Counted from the stretch's first letter, positions 7,823-17,913 are shown. The stretch: DNA of 64,000 nt from Arcobacter porcinus (GCF_004299785.2 NZ_CP036246.2:62001-126000), one strand, 5' to 3'. The notes: generated from the sequence alone by a model not told the origin. Translations and numbers: made by a program.

Positions 7823-8293
7823 TTGAAATTAACACATTTAGATGATAATAATAGACCAAAAATGGTTGATGTAACAGATAAAAATGATACAAAAAGAGAA
7901 GCTATTGCAAGTGGAATTATAACTATGAGCAAAGAAGCTTTTGATGCAATTATAAATAATGAAATAAAAAAAGGTCCAGTTTTACAAACAGCAGTAATTG
8001 CTGCTATTATGGGAACAAAAAAGACTCATGAATTAATACCAATGTGTCATCCATTATTACTTACAGGAATAAACTGTGAAATAGAAGAAAATGCTTCAAA
8101 TAATAGTTTTAAACTTTTTGTAAAAGCAAAATTAAGTGGGCAAACAGGTGTTGAAATGGAAGCTTTAACAGGAGTTAGTATAGGACTTCTTACTATTTAT
8201 GATATGGTAAAAGCTATTGATAAATCTATGGTTATTTCAAATGTTCAACTTGAAAGAAAAAGTGGTGGTAAAAGTGGAGATTTTGTAAGATGA
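7823..8293 (+). CDS. moaC: MoaC, cyclic pyranopterin monophosphate synthase
   Basis: MoaC makes cyclic pyranopterin monophosphate from the MoaA product, an early step of molybdenum cofactor synthesis. The 156 residues contain [17 protein letters not shown], the [19 protein letters not shown] segment with the catalytic region, and the C-terminal KSGGKSG. The start is TTG with AAGGAAA upstream. Its stop overlaps the next start (ATGA), so it is coupled to the DUF493 gene. Confidence 0.96.
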   Translation: MKLTHLDDNNRPKMVDVTDKNDTKREAIASGIITMSKEAFDAIINNEIKKGPVLQTAVIAAIMGTKKTHELIPMCHPLLLTGINCEIEENASNNSFKLFVKAKLSGQTGVEMEALTGVSIGLLTIYDMVKAIDKSMVISNVQLERKSGGKSGDFVR

Positions 8294-8553
8294 TAGATTT
8301 AAGCAATAAAAAATTAGAACTAAATTATCCATGCTCTTGGGAGTATAAACTTGTTGTTCTAGAGAGTTGCAATATTAAAAAATGTGTAAAAGAGATAGTT
8401 TTAGAAAGAGAACACACTATTAAAACATCAAAAACTAGTGCAAAGGGTAAATTTAAAAGCTACAACTTAGAGCTTATTGTTCACAATGAGGATGATAGAG
8501 TTGAACTTTTTAGACTTCTTGGTGAGCATAGTGATATAAAAATGGTTTTATAA
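8290..8553 (+). CDS. DUF493 (YbeD/HP0495-like) protein
   Basis: This 87-residue protein has the ACT-like DUF493 pattern: a short strand-rich start ([10 protein letters not shown]), then [12 protein letters not shown] and a C-terminal HSDIKMVL. The family is a conserved small cytoplasmic protein proposed to be regulatory in other bacteria; no function is shown here. It overlaps moaC by four bases and is likely translated with it. Confidence 0.8.
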   Translation: MIDLSNKKLELNYPCSWEYKLVVLESCNIKKCVKEIVLEREHTIKTSKTSAKGKFKSYNLELIVHNEDDRVELFRLLGEHSDIKMVL

Positions 8554-8628
8554 AAATATACCAATTGATAAAATAACTCTACAAAAAAGCTTTTTTGTAT
8601 TATAAAATATAAGAAAAAAGGCTTTATT

Positions 8629-9582
8629 ATGAATTTGGGAGTTTCTTCTTGCTTATTAGGAAATATGTGCAGATATGATGGTCATGGTGCAAAGGATGAT
8701 TTTGTATTTAATAGTTTAAAAGAGTATTTTAATATTTTGCCATATTGTCCTGAGAACTCTATTTGGAGTGCTCCAAGAGATGCTATTAGACAAGTTTCAA
8801 TTGATGGTGAAGTTAAAATATTTACCTCAACTAAAAATCCAATAGATGTAACGACTATTTTAGAAGAAGCTTGTGAAAAGATGGCTTTAAAAGTTTGTAA
8901 TGATGATTTGTGCGGATTTGTTTTAAAATCAGCATCTCCATCTTGTGGAATGGAGAGAGTTAAAGTTTATCAACCTTTAAATGCTCCTTCAATTAAAAAT
9001 GGAGTTGGTATTTTTGCAAAAAAGTTAAAAGAAAAATTACCAAATCTTCCAATAGAAGAAGAGGGAAGGCTTAATGATGCTTGGCTTAGAGAAAACTTCT
9101 TAATGCAAGTTTACGTATATAGTGATTTAAAAAATTTCCTAAAAAAAGAGAAAAAAATCTCAAACTTAGTTGAGTTTCACACATCATATAAATATTTAAT
9201 ATACTCAAAATCACAAAACTCTTATAAGCTCTTGGGCAAAATTGTTGCAAATAGCGAAAAAAAAGATATTGAAGAGCTTTATAAAGATTATGAAAATGAA
9301 TTTTTAAAAGCAATAGCTACAAAGTCAACATTAAATAAAACTTACAATATTCTACTTCATATTTTTGGATATTTCAAAAAACATATAACAAAAGAGGAAA
9401 AAGTTGATATTTTAGAGAGTATGTACGATTTTAAAAATAGAGTAATTCCACTTATTAGTGTGATTAAAATTTTTAATATCTATATAAACAGATTTGATAT
9501 AGTTTATTTGAAAAATCAAAAATTTTTAAATCCATATCCACCAAAACTTGCACTTAGAAGTGATTTAAAGGCTTATAAATGA
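8629..9582 (+). CDS. DUF523 and DUF1722 (YbgA-like) two-domain protein
   Basis: The 317 residues join an N-terminal DUF523 domain (SSCLLGNMCRYDG, 6-18; SASPSCGMERVKVY; NGVGIFAKKL) to a C-terminal DUF1722/YbgA domain (about 190-315, including KYLIYSKSQNSYKLLG and the end NPYPPKLALR). The function is unknown, although the cysteine motifs suggest a ligand or metal site. It overlaps the photolyase start by four bases, a pairing of YbgA with photolyase seen widely in bacteria and suggesting a shared DNA-damage or light response. Confidence 0.88.
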   Translation: MNLGVSSCLLGNMCRYDGHGAKDDFVFNSLKEYFNILPYCPENSIWSAPRDAIRQVSIDGEVKIFTSTKNPIDVTTILEEACEKMALKVCNDDLCGFVLKSASPSCGMERVKVYQPLNAPSIKNGVGIFAKKLKEKLPNLPIEEEGRLNDAWLRENFLMQVYVYSDLKNFLKKEKKISNLVEFHTSYKYLIYSKSQNSYKLLGKIVANSEKKDIEELYKDYENEFLKAIATKSTLNKTYNILLHIFGYFKKHITKEEKVDILESMYDFKNRVIPLISVIKIFNIYINRFDIVYLKNQKFLNPYPPKLALRSDLKAYK

Positions 9583-10925
9583 GACAAGTTTTGTGGTTTC
9601 GAAGAGATTTAAGAGTAGTTGATAGTGAGATTTTAGCAAATGCAAAAGGTGAAGTCTTACCAATATTTATTTTTGATAAAAATATTTTAAAAAATCTTCC
9701 AAAAGATGATAAAAGAGTAACTTTTATCTATAAAACTGTTTTGGAATTAAAAGAGAATTTACAAAAAATAGGTCTTGATTTAGCAATATTTTTTGATACC
9801 CCAAAAAATGTCTTTACAAAATTAAAAGAGTACAAGTTTGATGAGATTTTAGCATCTGTTGATTTTGATTCTTATGCAAAAAAAAGAGATGAAGAGATTG
9901 AAAAAATAATACCTCTTAGAAGATTTTTGGACTCATATTTTATTAATCCAAAAGATATTTTAAAAAGTGATAAAACTCCATATAAAGTCTTTACTCCTTT
10001 TTATAACTATCTCTCACCACTTCATCAATCAAATCATATAAAAGAGTTTGAAGTTTCAAAAGAGATAAAAAAACTAGATTTTGATTATAGTTTTACTCCT
10101 AGCTTAGATGAATTGGGATTTGAAAAACAGAATTTACCAAATTTTTTACATAAAAGTGCAGATGAATTAATAGATATTTTTTCAAAAAAAATATCAAATT
10201 ATCAAGAGAATAGAGACTTTTTTTATCTTGATGCAAGTTCAAATTTAAGTGTTTTTTTAAGATTTGGACTTATTTCACCTAAAATGGTTTTTAATAGAGT
10301 AAAAGAGTTAAAAGCTTCAAAAAAAGAGATAGATTTTTTTATAAGAGAGCTTATTTGGAGAGAGTTTTATAACTATATTTTATACCATTTTCCAAAATCG
10401 CAATTTGAAAATCTAAATGGTATTAATGTAAATTGGAATGAAAATGAAGAAGATTTTAAAAACTGGTGCGAAGGAAACACAGGAGTTGCAATAATTGATG
10501 CAAGTATGAAATACTTAAATGAAACAGGTCTTATGCATAACCGTTTAAGAATGGTTACCTCTTCATATCTTACAAAAAATCTTTTAATAGATTGGAGAAA
10601 AGGTGAAGAGTATTTTGCAAAAAAACTTCTTGATTATGAAGCAAGTTCAAATATAGGTTCATGGCAGTGGGCAGCTAGTACAGGAGTTGATGCTGTTCCA
10701 TATTTTAGAGTTTTTAATCCATATTTACAATCAAAAAAATTTGATAGTGAAGCCTTATTTATAAAAAGCGTTTTAAAAGAGTTAAAAGATGTAGAGCCAA
10801 AAAAAATACACACAGAGAATGCTCTTCAAGAGGATATTTTTTTAAACTACCCAAGACAGATTATAGGAATAAATTATTCAAGAAATAGAGCAATAATGGA
10901 GTTTAAAAGGGCAAATAGTGAATAA
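9579..10925 (+). CDS. phrB: Deoxyribodipyrimidine photolyase (class I CPD photolyase)
   Basis: This enzyme repairs cyclobutane pyrimidine dimers with blue light. The 448 residues start with the antenna-binding Rossmann domain (VLWFRRDLRV) and end with the helical FAD domain, including ELIWREFYNYIL, MKYLNETGLMHNRLRMV, WRKGEEYFAKKLLDYEASS and the NIGSWQWAASTG tryptophan segment. Motifs and length are typical. It overlaps the YbgA-like gene before it and the FAD oxidoreductase gene after it (GTG start at 10918), so the three form an operon. Confidence 0.95.
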   Translation: MRQVLWFRRDLRVVDSEILANAKGEVLPIFIFDKNILKNLPKDDKRVTFIYKTVLELKENLQKIGLDLAIFFDTPKNVFTKLKEYKFDEILASVDFDSYAKKRDEEIEKIIPLRRFLDSYFINPKDILKSDKTPYKVFTPFYNYLSPLHQSNHIKEFEVSKEIKKLDFDYSFTPSLDELGFEKQNLPNFLHKSADELIDIFSKKISNYQENRDFFYLDASSNLSVFLRFGLISPKMVFNRVKELKASKKEIDFFIRELIWREFYNYILYHFPKSQFENLNGINVNWNENEEDFKNWCEGNTGVAIIDASMKYLNETGLMHNRLRMVTSSYLTKNLLIDWRKGEEYFAKKLLDYEASSNIGSWQWAASTGVDAVPYFRVFNPYLQSKKFDSEALFIKSVLKELKDVEPKKIHTENALQEDIFLNYPRQIIGINYSRNRAIMEFKRANSE

Positions 10926-12330
10926 AATTGATTTAGCTGTAATTGGAAGCGGAATTGGTGGAAGTTTAATCTCTCTTTTAAATAAAGATAAAGATTTAGT
11001 TCTATTTGAAAAAGATAAAAACCTAGGTGGAACTGCCTCAACTTTTAAAAGATTTGGAAACTATTTTAATAGTGGGGCTACAACTTTTGTTGGTTATGAG
11101 GATAATCACATTTTAAAAGATATATTTGATATTGCAAATTTTACCCCTGATTTAATAGAGAGTTCTTATGCATATAGAACTATTATAGATGGAAAAATTA
11201 TTGATAGAAAATGTGATTTTGAAGAGTTTTTAGAGAGTTTAAACACGGTTTTTTATCATAAAAACAATAGATATTTTTGGCAAACTTTAAAAGATATTGA
11301 TGAGAGATTTTGGAGATTAAAAGATATATATTTTGCAAAATATAGTTTAAATTCATATTTAAAAACTCTAAAAACAGTTGAGATACTTTTCAAAGAGTAT
11401 AAATTTTTTATGTTTAAAAGTGCCAAAAGTTTTATAAAAGAGGTTTTAGGTGATATTTCAAAAGAGTATGAAGATTTTATAGATGCTCAACTTCAAATTA
11501 CACTTCAATCAAGTTCAAAAGATATTCCACTTCTATCTTTTGCAATTGCTTTATCATACCCTTTTCATAAGATTTTTTATGCAAATGGTGGAATGGGAAA
11601 ACTGTTTGATGATATGCTAAAAGATATAGATGTAAAAAATAGTGAAGAGATAAAATATATAAAAAAAGAGAGAGATTTTTATAGATTAATCTCTAATAAA
11701 AATGAGTATATATCTTCAAAAGTTGTTTTAAATACTCCTGTTTTTGAGTGTAGTGAAATTTTTTTAGATGAAGATATTAAAAATTACTATAAAAAATTTG
11801 AGTTTTATGATCAAAGTGCTTTTGTAATTTATTTAAAAATTGATTCACAAAAAGAGTTTTTAAATCACTATCAAATTATTTTAAAAGATACTATTCCAAA
11901 TAGTGTATCAAAAAGTTTCTTTGTATCTTTTAGCCACAAAGATGATGAAAAACTATCAAAAAATGGTTACTCTGTTACAATTTCATGTCATACAAAGGCT
12001 CTATTTTGGAGTAATCTTTCAAAAGATGAGTATGAGACAAAAAAGGAGTTTACAAAAAACTTTATAATAGATGAGTTATTAAAAAATATTTCTGATATTA
12101 AAATAGAGGATATTAAAATAGAGTTTTGTGCTACAAGTAAGACATTTAAAAGATATATAAATAGATTTAATTGCGGAGCAACCCCTTTGAATCTTAAAAA
12201 TATTTTTAAAATTCCAAGCTCAACAACTCCATTTAAAAATCTTTACAATATAGGAGATTCTGTTTTTGCTGGGCAAGGATGGCCTGGAGTTGCTTTAGGG
12301 GTTAAAGTTTTAAACCAAAACTTAATTTAG
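10918..12330 (+). CDS. FAD-dependent oxidoreductase of the phytoene desaturase/carotenoid isomerase type
   Basis: The N-terminus carries the dinucleotide-binding fold (AVIGSGIGGSLISLL, then an acidic LFEKDKNLGGTASTF segment). The C-terminus has the second FAD-contact motif (NLYNIGDSVFAGQGWPGV). At 470 residues it fits the phytoene desaturase/carotenoid isomerase-like amine oxidase superfamily. The substrate is unknown; no carotenoid synthesis genes are visible nearby, so a pigment role is not supported. The GTG start overlaps the end of the photolyase gene, which suggests co-expression with the photoprotection genes. Confidence 0.8.
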   Translation: MNKIDLAVIGSGIGGSLISLLNKDKDLVLFEKDKNLGGTASTFKRFGNYFNSGATTFVGYEDNHILKDIFDIANFTPDLIESSYAYRTIIDGKIIDRKCDFEEFLESLNTVFYHKNNRYFWQTLKDIDERFWRLKDIYFAKYSLNSYLKTLKTVEILFKEYKFFMFKSAKSFIKEVLGDISKEYEDFIDAQLQITLQSSSKDIPLLSFAIALSYPFHKIFYANGGMGKLFDDMLKDIDVKNSEEIKYIKKERDFYRLISNKNEYISSKVVLNTPVFECSEIFLDEDIKNYYKKFEFYDQSAFVIYLKIDSQKEFLNHYQIILKDTIPNSVSKSFFVSFSHKDDEKLSKNGYSVTISCHTKALFWSNLSKDEYETKKEFTKNFIIDELLKNISDIKIEDIKIEFCATSKTFKRYINRFNCGATPLNLKNIFKIPSSTTPFKNLYNIGDSVFAGQGWPGVALGVKVLNQNLI

Positions 12331-12361
12331 ATAAAATAGCTTAAATATAAAAAGGTTTAAA

Positions 12362-13357
12362 ATGATAAAAGATGAACTTAAAATATCATCAAAAGATTGG
12401 TTAAATATCTTAATAATTGGAATACTATTTGGATTTTTCCAATCTTTGATTTTTTATTTTTTAAATAAAGATTTACAAACAATTTCAACAATTATTTTTA
12501 GCATAAGCACAGCTTTTTTTATAGCTATTTTTGCAATAATTTTAATAAGCTCTTCAAATAGGTTTATTCTTCCAAAAATAGATAAAAAATATTGGACGGT
12601 TTTAAGTCTATTTTTCTCTTTTTTATCTGGATTTTTAGGGTTTTTACTAGCTTTTTTTATATATTTAAATAGTGATTTTAAAGTTGTTGCAATAGTAAGC
12701 TCTTTTTGGTTTAGTATTGCAGTTGTTGTTGGTTTTTTAACACTTCTAATAGCTTTGATTTTGCATCAATTTGTATCTTTAAAAAATAAAAATAGTCAAA
12801 TAGCAAAAGAGATTTTGGAGTCAAAATTAAAATCACTTGAAAATGAGTTAAATCCACATTTTCTATTTAACGCACTAAACTCTGTTTCACAACTAATCTA
12901 TAGCGATAAAAAAAAGGCAGAAGATGCTGTTTTACAACTATCTAAATTTTTAAGAAATGCCATAAATAAAGAGAGTTTAGTTACACTTGAAAATGAGATT
13001 TTAATGGTTCAAACTTATGTTGGAATTGAAAATATTAGATTTGATAATAAAATTGTTTTAAAAATAGATGATTACTCAAATTTGCAACTAGAAAAAATAC
13101 CAAAATTTTCAATTCAACTTTTGGTTGAAAATGGTATAAAACATGGATATTTGGGAAAAGAGTTAACTATTTATATTAAATTTGATAAAAACTCTATAAC
13201 GGTTTCAAATGATGGTAAAAAGAGTTTCAATATCAAGTTTAAAACAGGTTTATTAAATTTAGAAAATAGATTAAAAATATTAAATATAGGAAAACTTGAA
13301 TATATTTCAGATAGTGAAAATATGGCTTTTTCTATTATTTTAAAGGATAAAAATTGA
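12362..13357 (+). CDS. LytS/YpdA-type membrane histidine kinase
   Basis: The N-terminal half has four hydrophobic helices (about 14-34, 42-63, 79-101 and 109-135). The cytoplasmic part is a His_kinase (PF06580) domain with phospho-acceptor H166 in LNPHFLFNALN, then an ATPase domain with QLLVENGIKHG and weak G boxes. The stop overlaps the TTG start of the LytTR regulator downstream, so the pair forms a two-component system. The signal is unknown. Confidence 0.88.
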   Translation: MIKDELKISSKDWLNILIIGILFGFFQSLIFYFLNKDLQTISTIIFSISTAFFIAIFAIILISSSNRFILPKIDKKYWTVLSLFFSFLSGFLGFLLAFFIYLNSDFKVVAIVSSFWFSIAVVVGFLTLLIALILHQFVSLKNKNSQIAKEILESKLKSLENELNPHFLFNALNSVSQLIYSDKKKAEDAVLQLSKFLRNAINKESLVTLENEILMVQTYVGIENIRFDNKIVLKIDDYSNLQLEKIPKFSIQLLVENGIKHGYLGKELTIYIKFDKNSITVSNDGKKSFNIKFKTGLLNLENRLKILNIGKLEYISDSENMAFSIILKDKN

Positions 13358-14064
13358 AAGTATTAATAGTAGATGATGAGAGTTTGGCACTTGCAAGATT
13401 AAAAAGAGTTTTAAATGATAACAATATTTTTGATATAGCTGAATTTAGTGAGCCTTTAGAAGCTATAAAAGAGATTTCAAAAACAAAATTTGATGCTGCT
13501 TTTTTGGATATCTCTATGCCCAATTTTAGTGGTTTAGAACTAGCTGAATTAATACTTAATATTGAGCCAAAAACTTTTATAGTGTTTCAAACTGCTTATG
13601 AAGAGTATGCTTTGGATGCCTTTAAAAAAGGTGGAATGGGTTATTTGTTAAAACCTGTTGAAGATATTGAACTCAAAAAAATATTAAAAAAAATATTTTT
13701 GTATAAAGAGGAAAAAGTTAATAGTTCAAAAAAAATTTTAGGAAAGGTTTCTGATAAAATTTATTTAGTTGAGATAGATGATATTTTTTATATAAAAGCT
13801 GATTTAGATGAGATTATTATACGTACAAAAGATAACTTTGTTTATGCAAAAAAGAAGATTGGAGATTTAGAAGAGATATTAAAAGATAAAAACTTTTTTA
13901 GAGTTCACAGATCTTATATTGTAAATATTGATAAGATAAAATCTATAAAAAGTGTAGAGCAATCAAAACTAGAGATATATTTTAGTGGTATTGATGAGTT
14001 TATTGTAAGCTCAAAAGATGGTGCAAAAGAGTTTAGAGAGTATTTAGATAAAAAAAGTATATAA
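13354..14064 (+). CDS. LytR/AlgR-family response regulator
   Basis: The receiver domain has D7-D8 (IVDDES) and acceptor D52 (FLDISMPN). A LytTR DNA-binding domain follows (about 135-233, with FFRVHRSYIVN). It starts at TTG within the kinase stop, with AAGGAT upstream. It probably serves the adjacent LytS-type kinase; targets are unknown, but the phasin-like and kinase genes downstream are nearby candidates. Confidence 0.9.
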   Translation: MKVLIVDDESLALARLKRVLNDNNIFDIAEFSEPLEAIKEISKTKFDAAFLDISMPNFSGLELAELILNIEPKTFIVFQTAYEEYALDAFKKGGMGYLLKPVEDIELKKILKKIFLYKEEKVNSSKKILGKVSDKIYLVEIDDIFYIKADLDEIIIRTKDNFVYAKKKIGDLEEILKDKNFFRVHRSYIVNIDKIKSIKSVEQSKLEIYFSGIDEFIVSSKDGAKEFREYLDKKSI

Positions 14065-14129
14065 ATTGGCATTAAAGTAGTACTAAAAATTTTAAATTCT
14101 ATTAAAATTTTAAAAAAAGAGGAGTTTTT

Positions 14130-14393
14130 ATGTTAAAAGAGATTTTATTTACAGGACTTGGTGGAGCGTTATTTTTAAAAGAGCGAGTTGAAGAGGAGTT
14201 AAAAACTCTACAGGAGAAAGGAAAAATCAAAACTAGCGATGCAAAAAGCTTTTTGGAATCTTTAGAACAAAAAGGAAAAGATGAAGATGAGCGAATTAAA
14301 GCTAAGATAAAAGATATGCTTAAAGAGGTTTTAGATGAACTAGGAGTTGCTACAAAAGCTGATTTAGAGAAGTTAAAAGAGGATTTAAAATAA
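14130..14393 (+). CDS. Phasin-like coiled-coil protein
   Basis: The 87 residues are almost wholly charged amphipathic helix after a short hydrophobic start (EILFTGLGGALFLKERVEEEL). The pattern resembles the phasin/PhaF-type small proteins, which coat polyhydroxyalkanoate granules or act as helical adaptors. There are no PHA synthesis genes here. In related genomes a protein of this kind often precedes the AarF/UbiB-like kinase, as here, so a role as its partner is more likely than granule binding. The ribosome site is AGAGGAG. Confidence 0.65.
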   Translation: MLKEILFTGLGGALFLKERVEEELKTLQEKGKIKTSDAKSFLESLEQKGKDEDERIKAKIKDMLKEVLDELGVATKADLEKLKEDLK

Positions 14394-14497
14394 AAACTTT
14401 TTATATCTATCTTAAACTTTTCTCACCTTTTAGAGTCTATTTAATATTTAGATTCTTACTATCTCTTTTTTTACTTATTAAAAAAAGGGATAGTTTT

Positions 14498-15949
14498 TTG
14501 TTCCTTAAAGCTTTAAAGCCAAAAAAACTAAAAGAGACAATTTTTTATTTAGGAGCTAGTTTTATAAAACTTGCACAAGTTTTGGCAACTAGGTCTGATT
14601 TTTTTTCAAAAGAGTATTTAGATGAGTTAAAAGAGCTACACGACAAACTTCCAAAAATGTCTAAATCTGATTTTGAAGATGTATTTAAAGAGTCTTTCAA
14701 GCAAGAGTGTTTTAAAAAGTTTGAAAATGAGCCAATTGCTAGTGCTTCTATTGGTCAAGTTCATATTGCATATTTACAAGATGATACAAAAGTTGCAGTT
14801 AAATTAAGAAGAAAAAATATTGAAAAACAAGTAAGAGTTGATATAAAAATATTAAATTTCTTCAACAAACTTTTTAGACCACTTTTTTCATATTACACAA
14901 AAAATTCAATAGATGCTGTTATAAATGAGTTTTCATCTATGATAAAAGATGAGACAAACCTTACAATAGAGCTTGAAAATTTAAAAAAGTTCTCTGCTAC
15001 ATATAAAGATAGTAGAGTTTTATTTCCAAAACCTTTTGAAGAGTTTTGCTCAAATAGTGCCATAGTTATGAGTTTTATGGATGGTTTTAGATTTGATGAT
15101 AAAACTTCTTTAGAAAAATATGATATTGATTTTAAACAAATTATCTCAAAACTTGTAAACTTCTACACAGAGCAGATGTTAATAAATGGATATTTTCACG
15201 CAGACCCACACCCTGGAAACTTGCTTGTAAATACAAATGGAGAGCTAATTTTACTTGATTTTGGAATGGTTAAAAATATACCAAATGATTCAAGAGTTGC
15301 TATAATTGAGCTAATTGATGGTGCAAATAGAGGGGATTTTGAAACTTTTGTAAGAGCAAATAAAAAACTTGGAACTATTAGTTATGAAGCACCAGAAGCT
15401 TTGATGGCCCAGTTTAGTCAAAAGATGTTTGATATTTTCTCAAATGATAATTTATCTAGTGAATCTATGCAAAAACTAGCATTTGAAGTTTTAGAAAGTA
15501 CAAGAGATTTACCATTTAAACTTCCAAGCGATGCTGTTTATATTTTAAGAGTTAGTGCAATAATAGAGGGTTTAGGAACAACTTATATAGAAAATTTTAA
15601 TGGTGTAAAAGATATTTTACCAATTTTAAAAGATAATCTTCCAAAAGCTTTAGGAGTTAAAACTACAATTTCACAAATAGTTTTAGATGAGTTAGAGTCA
15701 TTTCCTAAATTTATAAAAAATCTAAAACAACTAGTTGCAAAAGGTTCAAAAGGTGAACTTGAAGTACAAATAAACAAAGAGCAACTAGAGTTTATAAAAA
15801 AAGATTTAAAAGAGTATTTTGGAAGTTATCTAAAATCTTTATCTTTTATTCTATTTGGTATATTTTTAATCTTTTATGATGATAGTTTAAAAAATATTGC
15901 TTTGATTTTGGTCTCTTTAGGTTTCATAAGAGTTTGGTTTATCAAATAA
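14498..15949 (+). CDS. AarF/UbiB/ABC1-family atypical kinase
   Basis: This family supports ubiquinone or menaquinone metabolism. Seen are the KxGQ-like motif (GASFIKLAQVLATRSD), the A-rich loop IASASIGQVH, the ATP lysine (VAVKLRR), HADPHPGN and the metal-binding LLDFGMV; two hydrophobic segments close the protein. The only conventional start is TTG 14498, but the frame is open from 14363 and the 36 codons upstream encode a typical AarF N-terminus (KLFSPFRVYLIFRFLLS). ATA 14390, with AGAGGAT upstream and overlapping the previous stop, sits where an ATG would be expected. The protein is probably longer than the interval given. Confidence 0.88.
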   Translation: MFLKALKPKKLKETIFYLGASFIKLAQVLATRSDFFSKEYLDELKELHDKLPKMSKSDFEDVFKESFKQECFKKFENEPIASASIGQVHIAYLQDDTKVAVKLRRKNIEKQVRVDIKILNFFNKLFRPLFSYYTKNSIDAVINEFSSMIKDETNLTIELENLKKFSATYKDSRVLFPKPFEEFCSNSAIVMSFMDGFRFDDKTSLEKYDIDFKQIISKLVNFYTEQMLINGYFHADPHPGNLLVNTNGELILLDFGMVKNIPNDSRVAIIELIDGANRGDFETFVRANKKLGTISYEAPEALMAQFSQKMFDIFSNDNLSSESMQKLAFEVLESTRDLPFKLPSDAVYILRVSAIIEGLGTTYIENFNGVKDILPILKDNLPKALGVKTTISQIVLDELESFPKFIKNLKQLVAKGSKGELEVQINKEQLEFIKKDLKEYFGSYLKSLSFILFGIFLIFYDDSLKNIALILVSLGFIRVWFIK

Positions 15950-15950
15950 A

Positions 15951-16682
15951 TTAAGCTTTAAATTCACTCATATAAGTTCTATATAAAAGTGGCAACATTT
16001 GAGTTTGAAGCTTTAAATTAGTTCTTTCATTTATAGTAACACCACTAAAAAAACTCTTCCATAGTTTTTGAAATTTTTCTTCATTTGGTGAATAATTTGG
16101 TTCATCAAAAAAAGCAACCTCTTTTATTGAGTAATCATTTTTCATTTTTACAAAAGCTAGTTTTCTATTTAAGTCGTGGATTATGAAATTTTGATTATTG
16201 AATCTTTTTAGAAAATGTCTTCCTAAAAAATAAACAACATTGAATTTGGATTCAATTTTTGCATATAAAGTTTTATCTTCTAACTCTTCAAATCTTATAA
16301 ATCCAGTTAATTTATGAGTCACTCTAAACAACTCTTTTTCAAGATTATTTAGATAAAAAACGCAAGAGTTGTTTATATTGTATAGCTGTTTTGAATCTTT
16401 AAAACCAATAACAATATACTCTAAAAGAGCCATTTCAAACTCCTTTGAATCACACATAAAGATATTTAAAATTTTCTCTAAAATCTCTTTTGGAAATTTT
16501 GTTTTTATGGCATTTAAAACTTTTATTCCACTCTCTTTTGAACTGTTTATCTCTAAAGTCTCTTCAAATAAGATCTCATTTGGAAGAGTTTTATATATTT
16601 TTGTAGGTTTTAATTTTTTATAATAAACCTCATAAACCAAAGATAAAAATCCCTCAAAAGTTCCATCATAAAGTAAAATCAT
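15951..16682 (-). CDS. DUF4130 protein, TIGR03915-type DNA-metabolism partner
   Basis: The 243-residue protein begins LLYDGTFEGFLSLVYEVY, the hallmark of the TIGR03915/DUF4130 family (called a probable DNA metabolism protein), and continues with RFEELEDKTLYAKIE and the C-terminal LYRTYMSEF. In other genomes the family is adjacent to a radical-SAM protein (TIGR03916) and often fused or linked to a uracil-DNA glycosylase domain; no glycosylase domain is present here. Its start overlaps the radical-SAM stop (ATGA). The convergent kinase gene upstream ends one base away without a terminator. Confidence 0.82.
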   Translation of the reverse strand: MILLYDGTFEGFLSLVYEVYYKKLKPTKIYKTLPNEILFEETLEINSSKESGIKVLNAIKTKFPKEILEKILNIFMCDSKEFEMALLEYIVIGFKDSKQLYNINNSCVFYLNNLEKELFRVTHKLTGFIRFEELEDKTLYAKIESKFNVVYFLGRHFLKRFNNQNFIIHDLNRKLAFVKMKNDYSIKEVAFFDEPNYSPNEEKFQKLWKSFFSGVTINERTNLKLQTQMLPLLYRTYMSEFKA

Positions 16683-17913
16683 ATCTCACCTGTAATTGAA
16701 CTAACATCAAAAAGTGTTGGTTGAACTAATTTTTTTGGTTCAGGTTTTGTAAGTGCAAGTTTGAGATTTTCTTTGTAAAATGGAACTTGCCTTTGAAACT
16801 CTTTGTTGCAAGTGATAAAATATTTTGCTTTTTTTATTGAAATTTTTAGTTTTTTTAAATCATCAAAAGTAAGTTGTTTAAATCTTCTTGCACTTAAAAT
16901 CTTCATAACACCTCTTGCTCCAATTCCAGGAATTCTTAATAACTCCTCTTTTGAAGCTGTGTTTATTTCCATTGGAAAATATTTTAGATTGTTTAATGCC
17001 CAAAAAGTTTTTGGATCTAACTCCTCATCTAAATTTGGAAACTCATCTGTTACTATCTCATCATAAGAGAAGTTATAAAATCTAAGTAGCCAATCAGTTT
17101 GATAAAGTCTATGCTCTCTTAAAAGTGGTGGTTTTGTAACAACTGAAGGAAGATTTTTGTCATTATTTACAGGAATATAAGCACTATAATAAACCCTTTT
17201 TAATAAAGCTTTATCGTATAAAGCGGAGCTAAGTTTAAGTATACTCTATCGCTTTCAGGAGTTGCTCCAACTATTAGTTGTGTACTCATTCCTATTGGTT
17301 TTTGCTCCTTTTTTAAACTTAAATCTCGTGCAAATTTTAGTGGTTGCAAAACCTTCTCTTTTGTTTTATTTGGTGCTAAAAATTTGAGTGATTTATCACT
17401 AGGAAGCTCTATATTTGAACTTACTCTATTTGCTAGTTTAACTATTTCTTCAACCAACTCCATAGAACAACCAGGAATTAATTTTATGTGAATATAACCA
17501 TTGAATTTATACTCATATCGCAAAATCTTCAAAGCTTTTAAAATCAAAGTCATTGTATGGTCTTCATCTTTTACAATTCCAGAGCTTAAAAATAGTCCTT
17601 CAATATAGTTTCTTTTGTAAAAATTTATTGTAATGTCTGCAAGTTCTCTTGGAGTAAAAACAGCTCTTGGAATATCATTTGAAACACGATTTATACAATA
17701 TGCACAATCATAAATACAAATATTTGTAAGCAAAACTTTAAGAAGTGAAACGCATCTGCCATCAGGTGTAAAGGTGTGGCAAATTCCACTTGTGTGAGTT
17801 GCTCCAAGTTCCCCTTTTTTGTATGAAGTTTCAACTCCGCTTGAAGAGCAAGATACATCATATTTTGCACTATTTGCTAAAATTTCCATTTTTTCATAAA
17901 TATCATTTTTCAT
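16679..17913 (-). pseudogene. Frameshifted radical-SAM putative DNA modification/repair protein (TIGR03916-type)
   Basis: The first part (17913 to about 17243) has the radical-SAM cluster motif C66-x3-C70-x2-C73 (CIYDCAYC) and conserved HTSGICHTF and IPGCSMELVEE segments. Near 17243 the frame is lost and stops at 17200. One base inserted after the GT of the V codon restores D-R-V-I-L-K-L-S-S-A-L-Y-D and reads on without a stop to 16679 through a helix-hairpin-helix DNA-binding motif (LLRIPGIGARGVMKI). The rebuilt protein would be about 411 residues, normal for the family. It is either a recent inactivating mutation or a sequencing error. Confidence 0.88.
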
